From Izhakiella australiensis (GTDB lineage: Bacteria > Pseudomonadota > Gammaproteobacteria > Enterobacterales > Enterobacteriaceae): a stretch of DNA of 64,000 nt. The notes beneath the pieces were generated by a model, which saw nothing but the letters and a program-made list of their open reading frames with translations, did no database searches and had not been told where the DNA came from. The stretch spans positions 124,001-188,000 of the forward strand of contig NZ_MRUL01000008.1 in assembly GCF_002006995.1 (NCBI RefSeq), written 5' to 3'. This document shows, one piece after another, positions 30,714 through 44,730 of the stretch (position 1 is its first letter; each line of letters opens with the position of its first letter). Position numbers and translations under genes: made by a program.

Positions 30714-31064
30714 GTGGACATCGAAGATAAAATTAATAATGTGGCAATGTCGATAATTATGAATGCAGGAGATGCGCGGGTACTGATAACCGAATCATTT
30801 GCGGCAATGGAAAGTAATCAGTTTCCACTGGCGGAAGATAAAATTCATCAGGCGCAGGAAAAAATAAAAATTGCCCATAGTAGTCAGACCGACATTGTAC
30901 AGGGTGAAATTCGTGGCGAAGTTTATCCTGCATCGCTGCTGTTTACCCATGCTCAGGATACGCTGATGACGATCAATAGTGAGTTAATCATGAGCCGGCA
31001 TCTGCTCAGGCAATTTCGCGTGCTGAATGAAAGATTACAAAAAATAGAATCCGCTGCCGGATAA
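30714..31064 (+). CDS. PTS EIIA component, lactose/cellobiose family
   Basis: 116 residues from GTG 30714 (SD GGAGGA 3 nt upstream); a longer start at GTG 30678 (128 aa) is also possible. The three-helix PTS_IIA Lac fold is indicated by NAGDARVLITESFAAM, the helix IAHSSQTD, and the active-site helix FTHAQDTLMT, with phospho-His about residue 79 (His78 of Lactococcus EIIA-Lac) and the metal Asp two residues on. The usual second His (QDH) is Thr here. It passes phosphate from an HPr to EIIB. AT-richer than the flanking backbone, suggesting transfer. First gene of the island. Confidence 0.9.
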   Translation: MDIEDKINNVAMSIIMNAGDARVLITESFAAMESNQFPLAEDKIHQAQEKIKIAHSSQTDIVQGEIRGEVYPASLLFTHAQDTLMTINSELIMSRHLLRQFRVLNERLQKIESAAG

Positions 31065-31105
31065 TGATTCCGCCTGCGGGACTGAAATAAAAAAGAGATC
31101 AGATA

Positions 31106-31369
31106 ATGCAGAGCTTTGAATATTCAATAACGGACGACCTTGGTATCCATGCGCGCCCGGCAGGAATGCTGGTACGTTTAGCGATGAATTATAAATCAGA
31201 GCAGACCATTGCCAGAAAAGATAATTCTGCGCCGGTCAGCCTGAAGCGAATTTTTACCGTAATGGGGCTGGGCGTGAAGTGCGGTGATAGCGTGATTATC
31301 AGCGCTGAGGGGGAAGATGAAGAGCAGGCGATTAACGCCCTGCAGGATTTTTTCCGCCAGTCGCTCTGA
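31106..31369 (+). CDS. Dedicated HPr-like phosphocarrier
   Basis: 87 residues, full-length HPr family (E. coli HPr 85). The phospho-His is His15 in LGIHARPAGMLV, exactly placed. The position matching the regulatory Ser46 is Arg48 (SLKRIFTVMGLG), so Ser phosphorylation control is impossible. The C-terminal half (VKCGDSVIISAEGEDEEQAI) is close to E. coli HPr. It is not the general ptsH, which lies with ptsI-crr elsewhere in enterics. It lies 41 bp after EIIA and 21 bp before the enzyme I fragment, so it probably serves this operon. Confidence 0.9.
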   Translation: MQSFEYSITDDLGIHARPAGMLVRLAMNYKSEQTIARKDNSAPVSLKRIFTVMGLGVKCGDSVIISAEGEDEEQAINALQDFFRQSL

Positions 31370-31390
31370 GTCGGTCAATAAGGTGCTGTC

Positions 31391-32134
31391 ATGCAAACAC
31401 ATGTAAAAGGTTTAGCCGTTTCTCCCGGCGTAGCATCCGGGCGGATAACGATTTATCGTCCCGAGCGTGCCATGCCGGCTGATAAGCCTGCAGGCGGCGA
31501 TCCGGCACAAACGCTGGCGCAGTTTGAGCAAGCGTGCGAGCAGACGTTAATAAAATTACGCCATCTGGAAGAGAAAGTCAGAATCGACGCCGGTGAGGCG
31601 TGCGCTCAGCTGTTTGAGGCGCACCAGCTGATGCTGCAGGACGACGATTTTTTACAGACGGTGCGCACGATGATAACTCAGCAACAGATCGGCGCCGTCA
31701 GGGCGGTCATCAGCGCAGGAGAAGAGTTTGCCGCGCAGTTCGCTGCCATGGACGATGACTACTTTAAGGCGCGGGCCGCCGATGTCAGGGATATTTCATG
31801 GCAGCTGGCCGCGGCGCTGGGCGGCGGTGCGCGCACCGCAGAAACCCTGCCCGATGGCCGCTGGGTATTACTGGCGGATGAACTGCTGCCCAGCGAAGTG
31901 GTACAGCTCGATCGCCAACGGATCGTTGCGCTTGTTATGCGTCAGGGCACGGAGAACTCACACGCCGTGATACTTGCGCGGGCGTTAACGCTGCCGACGG
32001 TGATAAAACTGGCGCTTCCCGAGCTACCGCCAGCCTGGGAGGGCGAGCCGGTTATTGTCGATGCGGACAGCGGCGATCTCTGGGTTGATCCGGACGACGA
32101 GATAAACCGTGGTTATCAGTCTGGTCTGCGATAA
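31391..32134 (+). CDS. Free-standing enzyme I N-terminal (HPr-binding/phospho-His) domain
   Basis: 247 residues aligning with residues 1-~250 of enzyme I (575 aa). Start VKGLAVSPGVASGRIT, HPr-binding helical domain with FEAHQLMLQDDDF and DDDYFKARAADVRDI, then the phosphohistidine segment GTENSHAVILARAL with His191 (His189 in E. coli EI). The protein ends at the linker helix. The whole PEP-binding, dimerising C-terminal half is absent, and the AT-rich 169 bp that follow show no remnant of it. Like the EI-like tail of DhaM it cannot use PEP alone and must take phosphate from an HPr. Confidence 0.88.
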   Translation: MQTHVKGLAVSPGVASGRITIYRPERAMPADKPAGGDPAQTLAQFEQACEQTLIKLRHLEEKVRIDAGEACAQLFEAHQLMLQDDDFLQTVRTMITQQQIGAVRAVISAGEEFAAQFAAMDDDYFKARAADVRDISWQLAAALGGGARTAETLPDGRWVLLADELLPSEVVQLDRQRIVALVMRQGTENSHAVILARALTLPTVIKLALPELPPAWEGEPVIVDADSGDLWVDPDDEINRGYQSGLR

Positions 32135-32204
32135 AGGGCCGTCGCAACGTTAGCAATAATTAATATTTATCTTAGTGATAAAAATAATGGTGATATGCGC
32201 TTAT

Positions 32205-32223
32205 TTTCACTGCCAGGGTGAAA
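32205..32223. promoter_or_regulatory. Inverted repeat between EI-N and EIIB genes
   Basis: TTTCAC-7 nt-GTGAAA is a short palindrome in the 169-bp AT-rich gap. A possible secondary promoter follows (TTGAGT-17 bp-ATAATA, about 32230-32260). It could be an operator for the PRD regulator or another repressor; this is an inference from symmetry only. Confidence 0.3.
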
Positions 32224-32303
32224 TAGGGTATTTGAGTATAAATTTCCGTTTGAAATAATAACATTGTGCTGTTTCTGAGAACATCAACTCTACGGTATTT
32301 AAA

Positions 32304-32618
32304 ATGAAAAAACTAAATGTATTGCTTATCTGCGGTTCAGGTGCATCCAGCGGTTTTCTGGCAGCAAACATTCGCAAAGAAGCGGAAAAGCGTGGCCTCG
32401 ACTGTCACGTTGTCGCCCGCAGCGAAGCTGAGCTTGAAAGTTATTTACAGGAAATTGATTTTCTGATGGTAGGGCCACATCTTAAATATTTAATTCCTGA
32501 GCTGGAAGAAAAGGTAGCGGGAACGGATATCACCGTAATACTTATGGAAAAGAGCTATTATTCTTTGCTGGACGGATCTCAGGCACTGGATCACCTTCTG
32601 TCTAAAATTAATAATTAA
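32304..32618 (+). CDS. PTS EIIB component, lactose/cellobiose family
   Basis: 104 residues (E. coli ChbB 106). Phosphocysteine Cys10 sits in the P-loop LLICGSGASSGFLAANI, as in ChbB. The rest is a flavodoxin-like alpha/beta fold (IDFLMVGPHLKYLIPELEE). It receives phosphate from EIIA and gives it to the sugar bound by EIIC. The start has no strong SD. EIIC begins 17 bp after its stop. Confidence 0.92.
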   Translation: MKKLNVLLICGSGASSGFLAANIRKEAEKRGLDCHVVARSEAELESYLQEIDFLMVGPHLKYLIPELEEKVAGTDITVILMEKSYYSLLDGSQALDHLLSKINN

Positions 32619-32635
32619 TTTTCGGAGATCCGAAC

Positions 32636-35369
<2,734 letters not shown>

Positions 35370-35398
35370 ACGTCTTTGATAGGCCCGCACTGCTGGCG

Positions 35399-36310
35399 AT
35401 GGCCGCCGGCACCTGCTGGGGAAGTTCCGGTCTGGTAATGCGCTATCTCGCCGCCTCCGGTTTTGAGGCGGTGGAAATCAGCGCATTACGTTTACTGGTC
35501 GGCACCCTGGCGCTGTTCGCCGTTTTACAGCGCCAGCGGGCCTGTGTGAGTATGGCCATTCGCTGGCAGCAGCTGCCCTGGCTTGTGGTCATGGGCACTG
35601 GCTGCCTGTTTCTCTATTCGTTTTGCTATGCGCAGGCGGTGCAGACCATTTCGCTATCGCTGGTCGCGGTACTTATCTATACCTCGCCGGCCATCGTTAT
35701 GCTTATCTCCGCGCTGCTATTTCATGAAGCATTGACCGCAGGTAAATGCGCCGCGCTGGCGCTGACTATCACCGGCTGCTGTCTGGCAAGTGGCCTTTTT
35801 ACTGGCGCCCGCGGCTATTCGCCGCAGGGGATCGGTTTTGCACTGAGCGCAGCACTGCTCTATGCCCTGTACGCCATCCTGGCAAAGTTTCAGACGCGGC
35901 GCAGCGATGCCCTTACCGTGACCGCCTGGTGTCTGCTGTTTGGCGCCGCAGGCGCCATGCTGACGGTCAATTTTCCGCACTGCATCAGCATCTTTCGCCA
36001 GCACCCATCGGTATTTATATGGGTAATCATTGCCGGGATATTTAATACTGCATTACCTTATTTGCTTTATACCATGGCTGTTCACGGCGGCGATGCGGGC
36101 AAAGCCGCTATGATGGCGTCGGTGGAGCCGGTGGTGGCAACCCTGCTTGGCGCGCTGGTATTCCATGAAGCGCTGACGGCCGGGTCACTGCTGGCTCCGC
36201 TGATCGTATTGTCCGGGCTATATATTATGAATCGTTCATCGACGGTACGGGAACCGGCGGCGTTAGCCAGTGCGGCCCTCAGCCAGCGAGAAGAGAAGAA
36301 TGCGAAATAA
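35399..36310 (+). CDS. EamA/DMT-family transporter
   Basis: 303 residues from ATG 35399, ten predicted membrane segments in two EamA repeats (~1-125, ~140-275; PVVATLLGALVFHEALTAGS ends the second). This ATG truncates TM1 (ALLAMAAGTCWGSSG); a CTG at 35366 overlapping the GH1 stop as CTGA would restore it and couple the genes. DMT proteins export amino acids, metabolites or drugs. Its place between a glycosidase and the operon regulator suggests export of a product, perhaps the aglycone; this is inference. Overlaps the regulator start by 11 bp. Confidence 0.85.
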   Translation: MAAGTCWGSSGLVMRYLAASGFEAVEISALRLLVGTLALFAVLQRQRACVSMAIRWQQLPWLVVMGTGCLFLYSFCYAQAVQTISLSLVAVLIYTSPAIVMLISALLFHEALTAGKCAALALTITGCCLASGLFTGARGYSPQGIGFALSAALLYALYAILAKFQTRRSDALTVTAWCLLFGAAGAMLTVNFPHCISIFRQHPSVFIWVIIAGIFNTALPYLLYTMAVHGGDAGKAAMMASVEPVVATLLGALVFHEALTAGSLLAPLIVLSGLYIMNRSSTVREPAALASAALSQREEKNAK

Positions 36311-38216
36311 TCACCTGAAGCTGTTGCGCATGTTTCTGGATAGCAGCGAGACCCTGACTGCCAGCGCGCTGGCCACCAATATGTCGGTGTCAGATCGCAG
36401 CGTAAAAAATTACATCTCGGAGATAAATTGCCGCCAGCCAGGGCTTATCAACTCTTCCCATCGCGGCTATACCATTGATAAAGAACGCGCCATTCGCATA
36501 CTGGCGAGCTATATCAATAAGCTGCCGCAAACTGCTGACGAGCGCGTTAATTATCTGCTGACCACGGTGCTTAATAAGCATCAGTCGGAAGAAAAGTCCG
36601 ATCTGTACGCGCTGAGCGAAAATCTGTGCGTCAGCTATGAAACCATCAAAAAAGATTTGCTGGCGGTGCGCCGCAAGCTGCGGGATTTTAATCTGTTTCT
36701 TGCGGTGGTCAACGATCACATGGTGATTGAAGGCCAGGAGCAGGATAAACGCCGCATGTTTTCCAGCCTGCTGTATGCCGAGTTCAGCACCAATATTCTG
36801 AGTCTGGCTGAAATCGGCAAGGTGTTCCCGAAATATGACATTGATACCCTGGTCTCATTGTTAATGGAGGCCTGCAAGTCGTTTAATTATTTTATCAATG
36901 AATATGCGCTGCTAAGCCTGGTGCTGGATGTCATCATCAGCATCGATCGCATCAAAAATAACCATGCGTATACCCAGCTGCCGGTAAGCGAACAGCATTA
37001 TTATGACGAACATGAAATGATGCTGGCGCGCAAGGTGATTACCGACATCGAGCAAACCTTCGAGGTGGTTTACAACCCGCTGGAAGCTGAAGCGCTGACC
37101 GTGGTGCTGTTGGGCAGCCTGATCCGCATTGATATGGATACCCTGCAGCTCGGTAATATCCAGGATTTAGCGGGTGAAGCCTGTATGGCGCTGGTTGAGG
37201 TGCTGCTTAAAGAGATGCGCCGTTACGAATTTATCGACGGCAGTAATGAGCAGTTTTTGGTGCGCTTTACCATTCATATCAAAAACTTGCTGGTTCGCCT
37301 GCAGCACGGCCACGTTACGCGCAACCCTCTGACCGAGCATATCCGCACCTCCTGCCCGTTGATATTTGAATGCGCGGTGGCGATATCGGAAAAAATTAAA
37401 CAGGCGACGGGCTTTTTGGTTGATGAAAACGAAATTGCCTATATTGCTCTGCATATCGGCAGCATTTTGGGCAATCAGCTCAATGAACAGAATAAGGTAA
37501 GTTGCGTACTGCTGGTGCCGCAGTACCATAATCATACCAACAGCCTGATGGCGCAGCTCAACGAGATGTTTGGCCAGCAGTTAACGATTCGCGCGATTGT
37601 CACTTCCTGGAGTGAGTATATTTCTCTGCCGCAGCCCGATTTTCTTATTTCGACGCTACAAATCCCCAAGAGCATGGTCGAATGGGTGTTAATCAATCCG
37701 TTCCTTACCGATCGCGATGTGTCGGCCCTGCAATATAAAATTGAACGGGTTAAGCAAAAGAAAAAACGTCAGCGCCTGCAGGATAATTTGCAAAAAATCT
37801 CCGACGAGACGCTGTTTTTCCACAATCCCGCCTTCAGCAATGAAAACCAGGCGATAGAGTTTATGGCCCAGGCCCTTAACCAACAGGGCTACGTTGACGA
37901 AAACTTTATTCAGGATGTGTTTCAGCGTGAGCATAGCTATCCGACCACGTTCGGCAGTATTGCCGTACCCCATTCCATGAAGATGGATGCGATTAAGACC
38001 GGGCTGTGCGTGGCGATTAGCGAAAAGCCGTTTCCCTGGGGGGATAACATGGTCAATATGGCGCTGATGTTCTCGATTAACAAAGCCGAACGCGCCATCT
38101 TCTACGACATTTTTGACAATATTATTGTGCTATTGCTTGAGCCGGCAAACCTGAAGAAAGCGTTGGAGTGCCGCTCATGGAAAGAGTTTATTGTTACCAT
38201 CACCACCAGTTTTTAA
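36300..38216 (+). CDS. PRD/EIIA-containing transcriptional regulator (LicR/MtlR type)
   Basis: 638 residues from ATG 36300. Domains: HTH (~5-45, ASALATNMSVSDRSVKNYIS) with a second helical HTH-like part to ~140, PRD1 (~165-275), PRD2 (~285-395, with His326 and His385), a Gat-like EIIB lacking its Cys (~398-480, CVLLVPQYHN), and an EIIA fructose/mannitol-type domain (~500-638) with active His558 in IAVPHSM. The position of the first PRD1 His appears as Asp (LVLDVIISIDRI, ~210). The protein probably activates the island according to PTS phosphorylation state. Assignment to exact target is inference from linkage. Confidence 0.9.
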   Translation: MRNNHLKLLRMFLDSSETLTASALATNMSVSDRSVKNYISEINCRQPGLINSSHRGYTIDKERAIRILASYINKLPQTADERVNYLLTTVLNKHQSEEKSDLYALSENLCVSYETIKKDLLAVRRKLRDFNLFLAVVNDHMVIEGQEQDKRRMFSSLLYAEFSTNILSLAEIGKVFPKYDIDTLVSLLMEACKSFNYFINEYALLSLVLDVIISIDRIKNNHAYTQLPVSEQHYYDEHEMMLARKVITDIEQTFEVVYNPLEAEALTVVLLGSLIRIDMDTLQLGNIQDLAGEACMALVEVLLKEMRRYEFIDGSNEQFLVRFTIHIKNLLVRLQHGHVTRNPLTEHIRTSCPLIFECAVAISEKIKQATGFLVDENEIAYIALHIGSILGNQLNEQNKVSCVLLVPQYHNHTNSLMAQLNEMFGQQLTIRAIVTSWSEYISLPQPDFLISTLQIPKSMVEWVLINPFLTDRDVSALQYKIERVKQKKKRQRLQDNLQKISDETLFFHNPAFSNENQAIEFMAQALNQQGYVDENFIQDVFQREHSYPTTFGSIAVPHSMKMDAIKTGLCVAISEKPFPWGDNMVNMALMFSINKAERAIFYDIFDNIIVLLLEPANLKKALECRSWKEFIVTITTSF

Positions 38217-38309
38217 ACGGCTAAAGCAGTTCCTGTGCCGCTGACGGTAACGCAGCGCCGCCATTTGTGTTAACGTTTTGGCGTGAAAATTTTTGCTGCG
38301 GAAGGTGCT

Positions 38310-39107
38310 ATGTTAGCCGTTGAACGACTCCTCTCTATCATGAAAACGTTGCGCGATCCACAAAGCGGCTGCCCGTGGGATCGCCAGCAGACCTTTAGCT
38401 CGATCGCGCCTTATACGCTGGAAGAAACCTATGAAGTGCTGGACGCGATTGAGCGTGCAGACTACGACGAACTGCGCGGTGAGCTCGGCGACCTGCTGTT
38501 TCAGGTGGTGTTTTATGCCCAGATGGCCCAGGAAGAAGGGCGCTTTAATTTTGATGATATCTGCAATGGCATCAGCGATAAGCTTGAGCGGCGTCATCCG
38601 CATATTTTTGCCGACGCCACCGCCGGCGATGCGCAGCAGGTATTGCATAACTGGGAGCAGATAAAAATCGCCGAGCGCGCGGAGAAAGCGCAGCATTCGG
38701 CGCTGGATGATATCCCGCAGGCGCTGCCGGCATTAATGCGTGCGCAGAAGATCCAGAAGCGTTGCAGCAACGTCGGCTTTGACTGGAAAACGCTGGGGCC
38801 GGTGCTGGACAAGGTGCATGAAGAGATCGACGAAGTGATGTTTGAGGCGAAGCAGGCGGTGGTTGATCAGCAGAAGCTGGAGGAGGAGATGGGCGATTTG
38901 CTGTTCGCCAGCGTCAATCTTTCTCGTCATTTGGGGGTAAAAGCTGAGCTGGCGCTGCAAAAAGCCAATAAAAAATTTGAGTCGCGTTTTCGTCAGGTCG
39001 AAGCGATTATCAGCGCGCAGGGCAAAGCGATGCCTGATGCCAGCCTGGAAGAGATGGAAGCCGCCTGGCAGCAGGTAAAAAGTGCTGAAAAAATGCGTCA
39101 AGGCTGA
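38310..39107 (+). CDS. mazG: Nucleoside triphosphate pyrophosphohydrolase MazG
   Basis: 265 residues from ATG 38310 (E. coli 263). Two MazG repeats; the first holds the metal site in YTLEETYEVLDAIE and LRGELGDLLFQVVFYAQMA. It hydrolyses NTPs to NMP and PPi and in E. coli lowers (p)ppGpp levels during starvation. In E. coli it follows mazEF in the relA operon; here it is cut off from relA by the PTS island and mazEF is missing. Confidence 0.95.
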   Translation: MLAVERLLSIMKTLRDPQSGCPWDRQQTFSSIAPYTLEETYEVLDAIERADYDELRGELGDLLFQVVFYAQMAQEEGRFNFDDICNGISDKLERRHPHIFADATAGDAQQVLHNWEQIKIAERAEKAQHSALDDIPQALPALMRAQKIQKRCSNVGFDWKTLGPVLDKVHEEIDEVMFEAKQAVVDQQKLEEEMGDLLFASVNLSRHLGVKAELALQKANKKFESRFRQVEAIISAQGKAMPDASLEEMEAAWQQVKSAEKMRQG

Positions 39108-39279
39108 TACGATTCAGCTTGCGCTATGACGCAAATCAATTCCCTTAGCGCACAGCTGTTTTACCCTTGGCAGGAACAACGCGTGGGATGCGCGGCGGTG
39201 GAAAGGATTCATTGTGGCGGTTGGGGGATTCGGGTATACTGTTTTCCCGTCCTGGTTATTCCATCGTCTTTAAACCTAA

Positions 39280-42354
<3,075 letters not shown>

Positions 42355-42362
42355 GCTGACGA

Positions 42363-42390
42363 AGGCATCGCGCCTGCTGGCGCGATGCCT
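42363..42390 (+). terminator. Hairpin directly after eno
   Basis: The perfect 12-bp stem AGGCATCGCGCC / GGCGCGATGCCT with loop TGCT starts 9 bp after the eno stop. No T tract follows, so it may act as an RNA 3'-end stabiliser rather than a terminator. Confidence 0.5.
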
Positions 42391-42432
42391 GCCATAGCGC
42401 GCCATCAGGCTTGCCTGCGCGGCGCAATACTC

Positions 42433-42465
42433 ATCCGCAATTCCTTCAGGATTGCGGATTTTTTT
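42433..42465 (+). terminator. Rho-independent terminator after eno
   Basis: The stem ATCCGCAAT / ATTGCGGAT with a 9-nt loop is followed by seven T. This is the classic form and the likely end of the eno transcript before queE. Confidence 0.8.
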
Positions 42466-42560
42466 ATCTGCGCATCCGCAGGAAAATGGTGCCTCTGAGG
42501 TTCCCGCCGTCCGTCAGATCTGACATAATCTGCGCCCTTATTAGCACTTCCGAGACCAGC

Positions 42561-43232
42561 ATGTATTACCCGATTAATGAGATGTTCCAGACTTTGCAGG
42601 GCGAAGGTTTTTATACTGGCGTTCCGGCAATTTTTATCCGACTGCAGGGATGTCCGGTTGGCTGCAGCTGGTGTGATACAAAACACACCTGGGATAAGCT
42701 GGCCGATCGGGAAACCTCGCTGCAGCAGATCGTGACCAAAGACGCCGAGAGCGACGCCTGGGGCAATGCTGATGAAACTATGTTGCTTAAGGCGATTGCG
42801 GATAAAGGCTGGACGGCGCGCCATGTGGTTATCACCGGCGGCGAGCCCTGCATTCACGATCTGCACGCGCTGACGCAGGCGCTTGCGCAGCACGGTTTTG
42901 GTTGTCAGATCGAAACCAGCGGTACGCATGAGGTGAAATGCAGCGAGCAGTGCTGGGTAACGGTTTCGCCGAAGGTCAATATGCGCGGCGGTTATGATGT
43001 GCTCGACCAGGCCCTGAGCCGCGCCGACGAGATTAAGCATCCGGTTGCGCGCCAGCGCGACGTGGACGCGTTGGATGCGCTGCTGGCGCGATTGCAGGAT
43101 GATAAAAAACGCATTATTGCCCTGCAACCCATCAGCCAGAAGGCGGAGGCCACCGCGCTGTGTATTGAGACCTGCATCGCCCGTAACTGGCGGCTATCGA
43201 TGCAAACCCATAAATATCTCAATATTGCCTGA
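42561..43232 (+). CDS. queE: 7-carboxy-7-deazaguanine synthase
   Basis: 223 residues from ATG 42561, as E. coli QueE. A radical SAM enzyme with cluster motif CPVGCSWC (CX3CX2C, the enteric variant) at ~31-38, then VVITGGEPCIHDL. It contracts the ring of 6-carboxytetrahydropterin to 7-carboxy-7-deazaguanine, on the way to queuosine; in E. coli it also blocks division during stress. QueD is encoded 0.9 kb away on the other strand. Confidence 0.95.
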   Translation: MYYPINEMFQTLQGEGFYTGVPAIFIRLQGCPVGCSWCDTKHTWDKLADRETSLQQIVTKDAESDAWGNADETMLLKAIADKGWTARHVVITGGEPCIHDLHALTQALAQHGFGCQIETSGTHEVKCSEQCWVTVSPKVNMRGGYDVLDQALSRADEIKHPVARQRDVDALDALLARLQDDKKRIIALQPISQKAEATALCIETCIARNWRLSMQTHKYLNIA

Positions 43233-43293
43233 CAGGGATTAACCCCGCCGCTAGCCGCGCGGGGTGGCCGCTATAAGCATCGCGGCCGGAGAA

Positions 43294-43911
43294 TTATTGC
43301 CGGGGTTTGGCTTTATAGGCCTCATAGGCCTGCTGGATTTCGCTTTTCGCCTCGGCTGCCGGCTTAAATCCGTTCAGCTCGACCTTTTTACGGCCGTCAG
43401 GCAGCTGCTTATACACGCGAAAGAACGCTTCCAGCCGCTGCTGTTCAATTTTCGGCAGGTCGCCGACTTCGCGAATATCATCATAGGTTGGATCAATTTT
43501 ACTGGCTGGCACTGCGACTATTTTGTCATCCACTTCGCCGCCATCAATCATCTTCAGTACGCCAATCGGCCGCAGCTTAATCAGCGTACCCGGGGCCATC
43601 GGCGCGCGGGTATAAAAGATAACGTCAAGCGGATCGCCATCGCCGCCCAGCGATTGGGTGAGTGAGCCATAGTTAGCCGGATAGGCGACCGGCATCGACT
43701 GAAAACGGTCGGCAATGATAAAGCCGGTCTTGCTGTCGGTTTCGTATTTGATAATGCCGCCAGCCGGAATTTCCGTCACCGCATAAAATTCATCCGGTAC
43801 TTTTTCAGGCTGAGGAAAATCCAGGATATTAATGGTGCCCGCCTGGGAGGAAGCGGTAATAAGCAGTGCCAGAAAAGCGAGTTTTTTCAGCTGATTCATT
43901 ATGATTCTCAT
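43294..43911 (-). CDS. Inorganic pyrophosphatase with a Sec signal peptide (predicted periplasmic)
   Basis: 205 residues (or 201 from ATG 43899). Family I PPase: the signature DGDPLDVIF supplies three metal-binding Asp, with YPANYGSL before it and RPIGVLKMIDGGEVDDKIVAVP after, as in E. coli Ppa. Unlike cytosolic Ppa it begins with a typical signal peptide: NQLKK, hydrophobic LAFLALLITA, cleavage near SSQA-GT. It should hydrolyse pyrophosphate in the periplasm. The cytosolic ppa is expected elsewhere. It sits between queE and queD, which are adjacent in related genomes, so it looks inserted. Confidence 0.88.
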   Translation of the reverse strand: MRIIMNQLKKLAFLALLITASSQAGTINILDFPQPEKVPDEFYAVTEIPAGGIIKYETDSKTGFIIADRFQSMPVAYPANYGSLTQSLGGDGDPLDVIFYTRAPMAPGTLIKLRPIGVLKMIDGGEVDDKIVAVPASKIDPTYDDIREVGDLPKIEQQRLEAFFRVYKQLPDGRKKVELNGFKPAAEAKSEIQQAYEAYKAKPRQ

Positions 43912-44085
43912 GATCTTTAATGAAGGAGCCGCCAGCGTAGTCGGGTTTTATTACCGTGAAATGACAGGCGTCAGTTGCCGGGCGTAAGGCTGTTGCCGCC
44001 AGCAACGCGGGTTGGCGCAGAAACCACGGAAACCGGCATTACCGGTCTCCGTTTTCCCGCCGTTGAGCGCTGGTTGGACGGTTAA

Positions 44086-44448
44086 CTATTCACCGCGCCA
44101 GACGCAGCCAGCCGTGCAGGTTTCTTTTACCATCACGGCGCTCAGGCCGGGGACGCGTGGCTTCATCTGCTGCCAAATCCACTGTGCCAGCACTTCGCTG
44201 GTCGGATTTTCCAGTCCGTCAATCTCGTTGAGATAGTGGTGATCGAGCTGGTCATAAACAGGTTTGAAAGCGGCCTTCAGCTCGGCAAAATCCATCACCC
44301 AGCCAGTATAAGGATCCACGTCGCCGGTGACTTCAAGACGAACCATAAATGAGTGCCCGTGCAGACGACCGCACTTATGACCCTCCGGCACGTGGGGCAG
44401 GCGATGCGCGGCCTCGAACTGAAAATCTTTGAATAACGTAATGCTCAT
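44086..44448 (-). CDS. queD: 6-carboxy-5,6,7,8-tetrahydropterin synthase
   Basis: 120 residues (E. coli 121), PTPS fold. Zn-binding His residues are in [24 protein letters not shown], the Cys being catalytic, with a further His-Glu pair in DHHYLNE and TSEVLAQW. It converts dihydroneopterin triphosphate to 6-carboxytetrahydropterin, the first queuosine-specific step. Divergent from cysJ, as in E. coli. Confidence 0.95.
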   Translation of the reverse strand: MSITLFKDFQFEAAHRLPHVPEGHKCGRLHGHSFMVRLEVTGDVDPYTGWVMDFAELKAAFKPVYDQLDHHYLNEIDGLENPTSEVLAQWIWQQMKPRVPGLSAVMVKETCTAGCVWRGE

Positions 44449-44730
44449 GGCCTTAATCTCTGAAAAACAAAACCGCGCGAGTCTACCCGATTATGGGATT
44501 TTTCGCAGCCAAAACCGCCCGTTGTTGTTTCTCTGAGCGATACATTGCCTGAAGAAACAGGCTAATTATTTGTATTTGAATGAATTTATTAATCGGTTTT
44601 ATCGCTAACCCTTACCCGAAAAAACGTTTAGTTGTTTTGGTTATTTATTATTTCCAACCTTTATTTAAGGGTTATTATGCCTGCCGTTAACCTACCGCTA
44701 ATTATACGTATATAAGATGGAAAACCCTTT
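44449..44730 (+). promoter_or_regulatory. queD-cysJ divergent control region
   Basis: 282 bp, strongly AT-rich over the cysJ-proximal ~150 bp, with no ORF. In E. coli the matching region carries the CysB-activated cysJIH promoter; CysB sites are degenerate and I could not pin one down by eye. The tract TTTAAGGGTTATTAT (~44660-44675) is a candidate for the promoter core. Confidence 0.4.
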
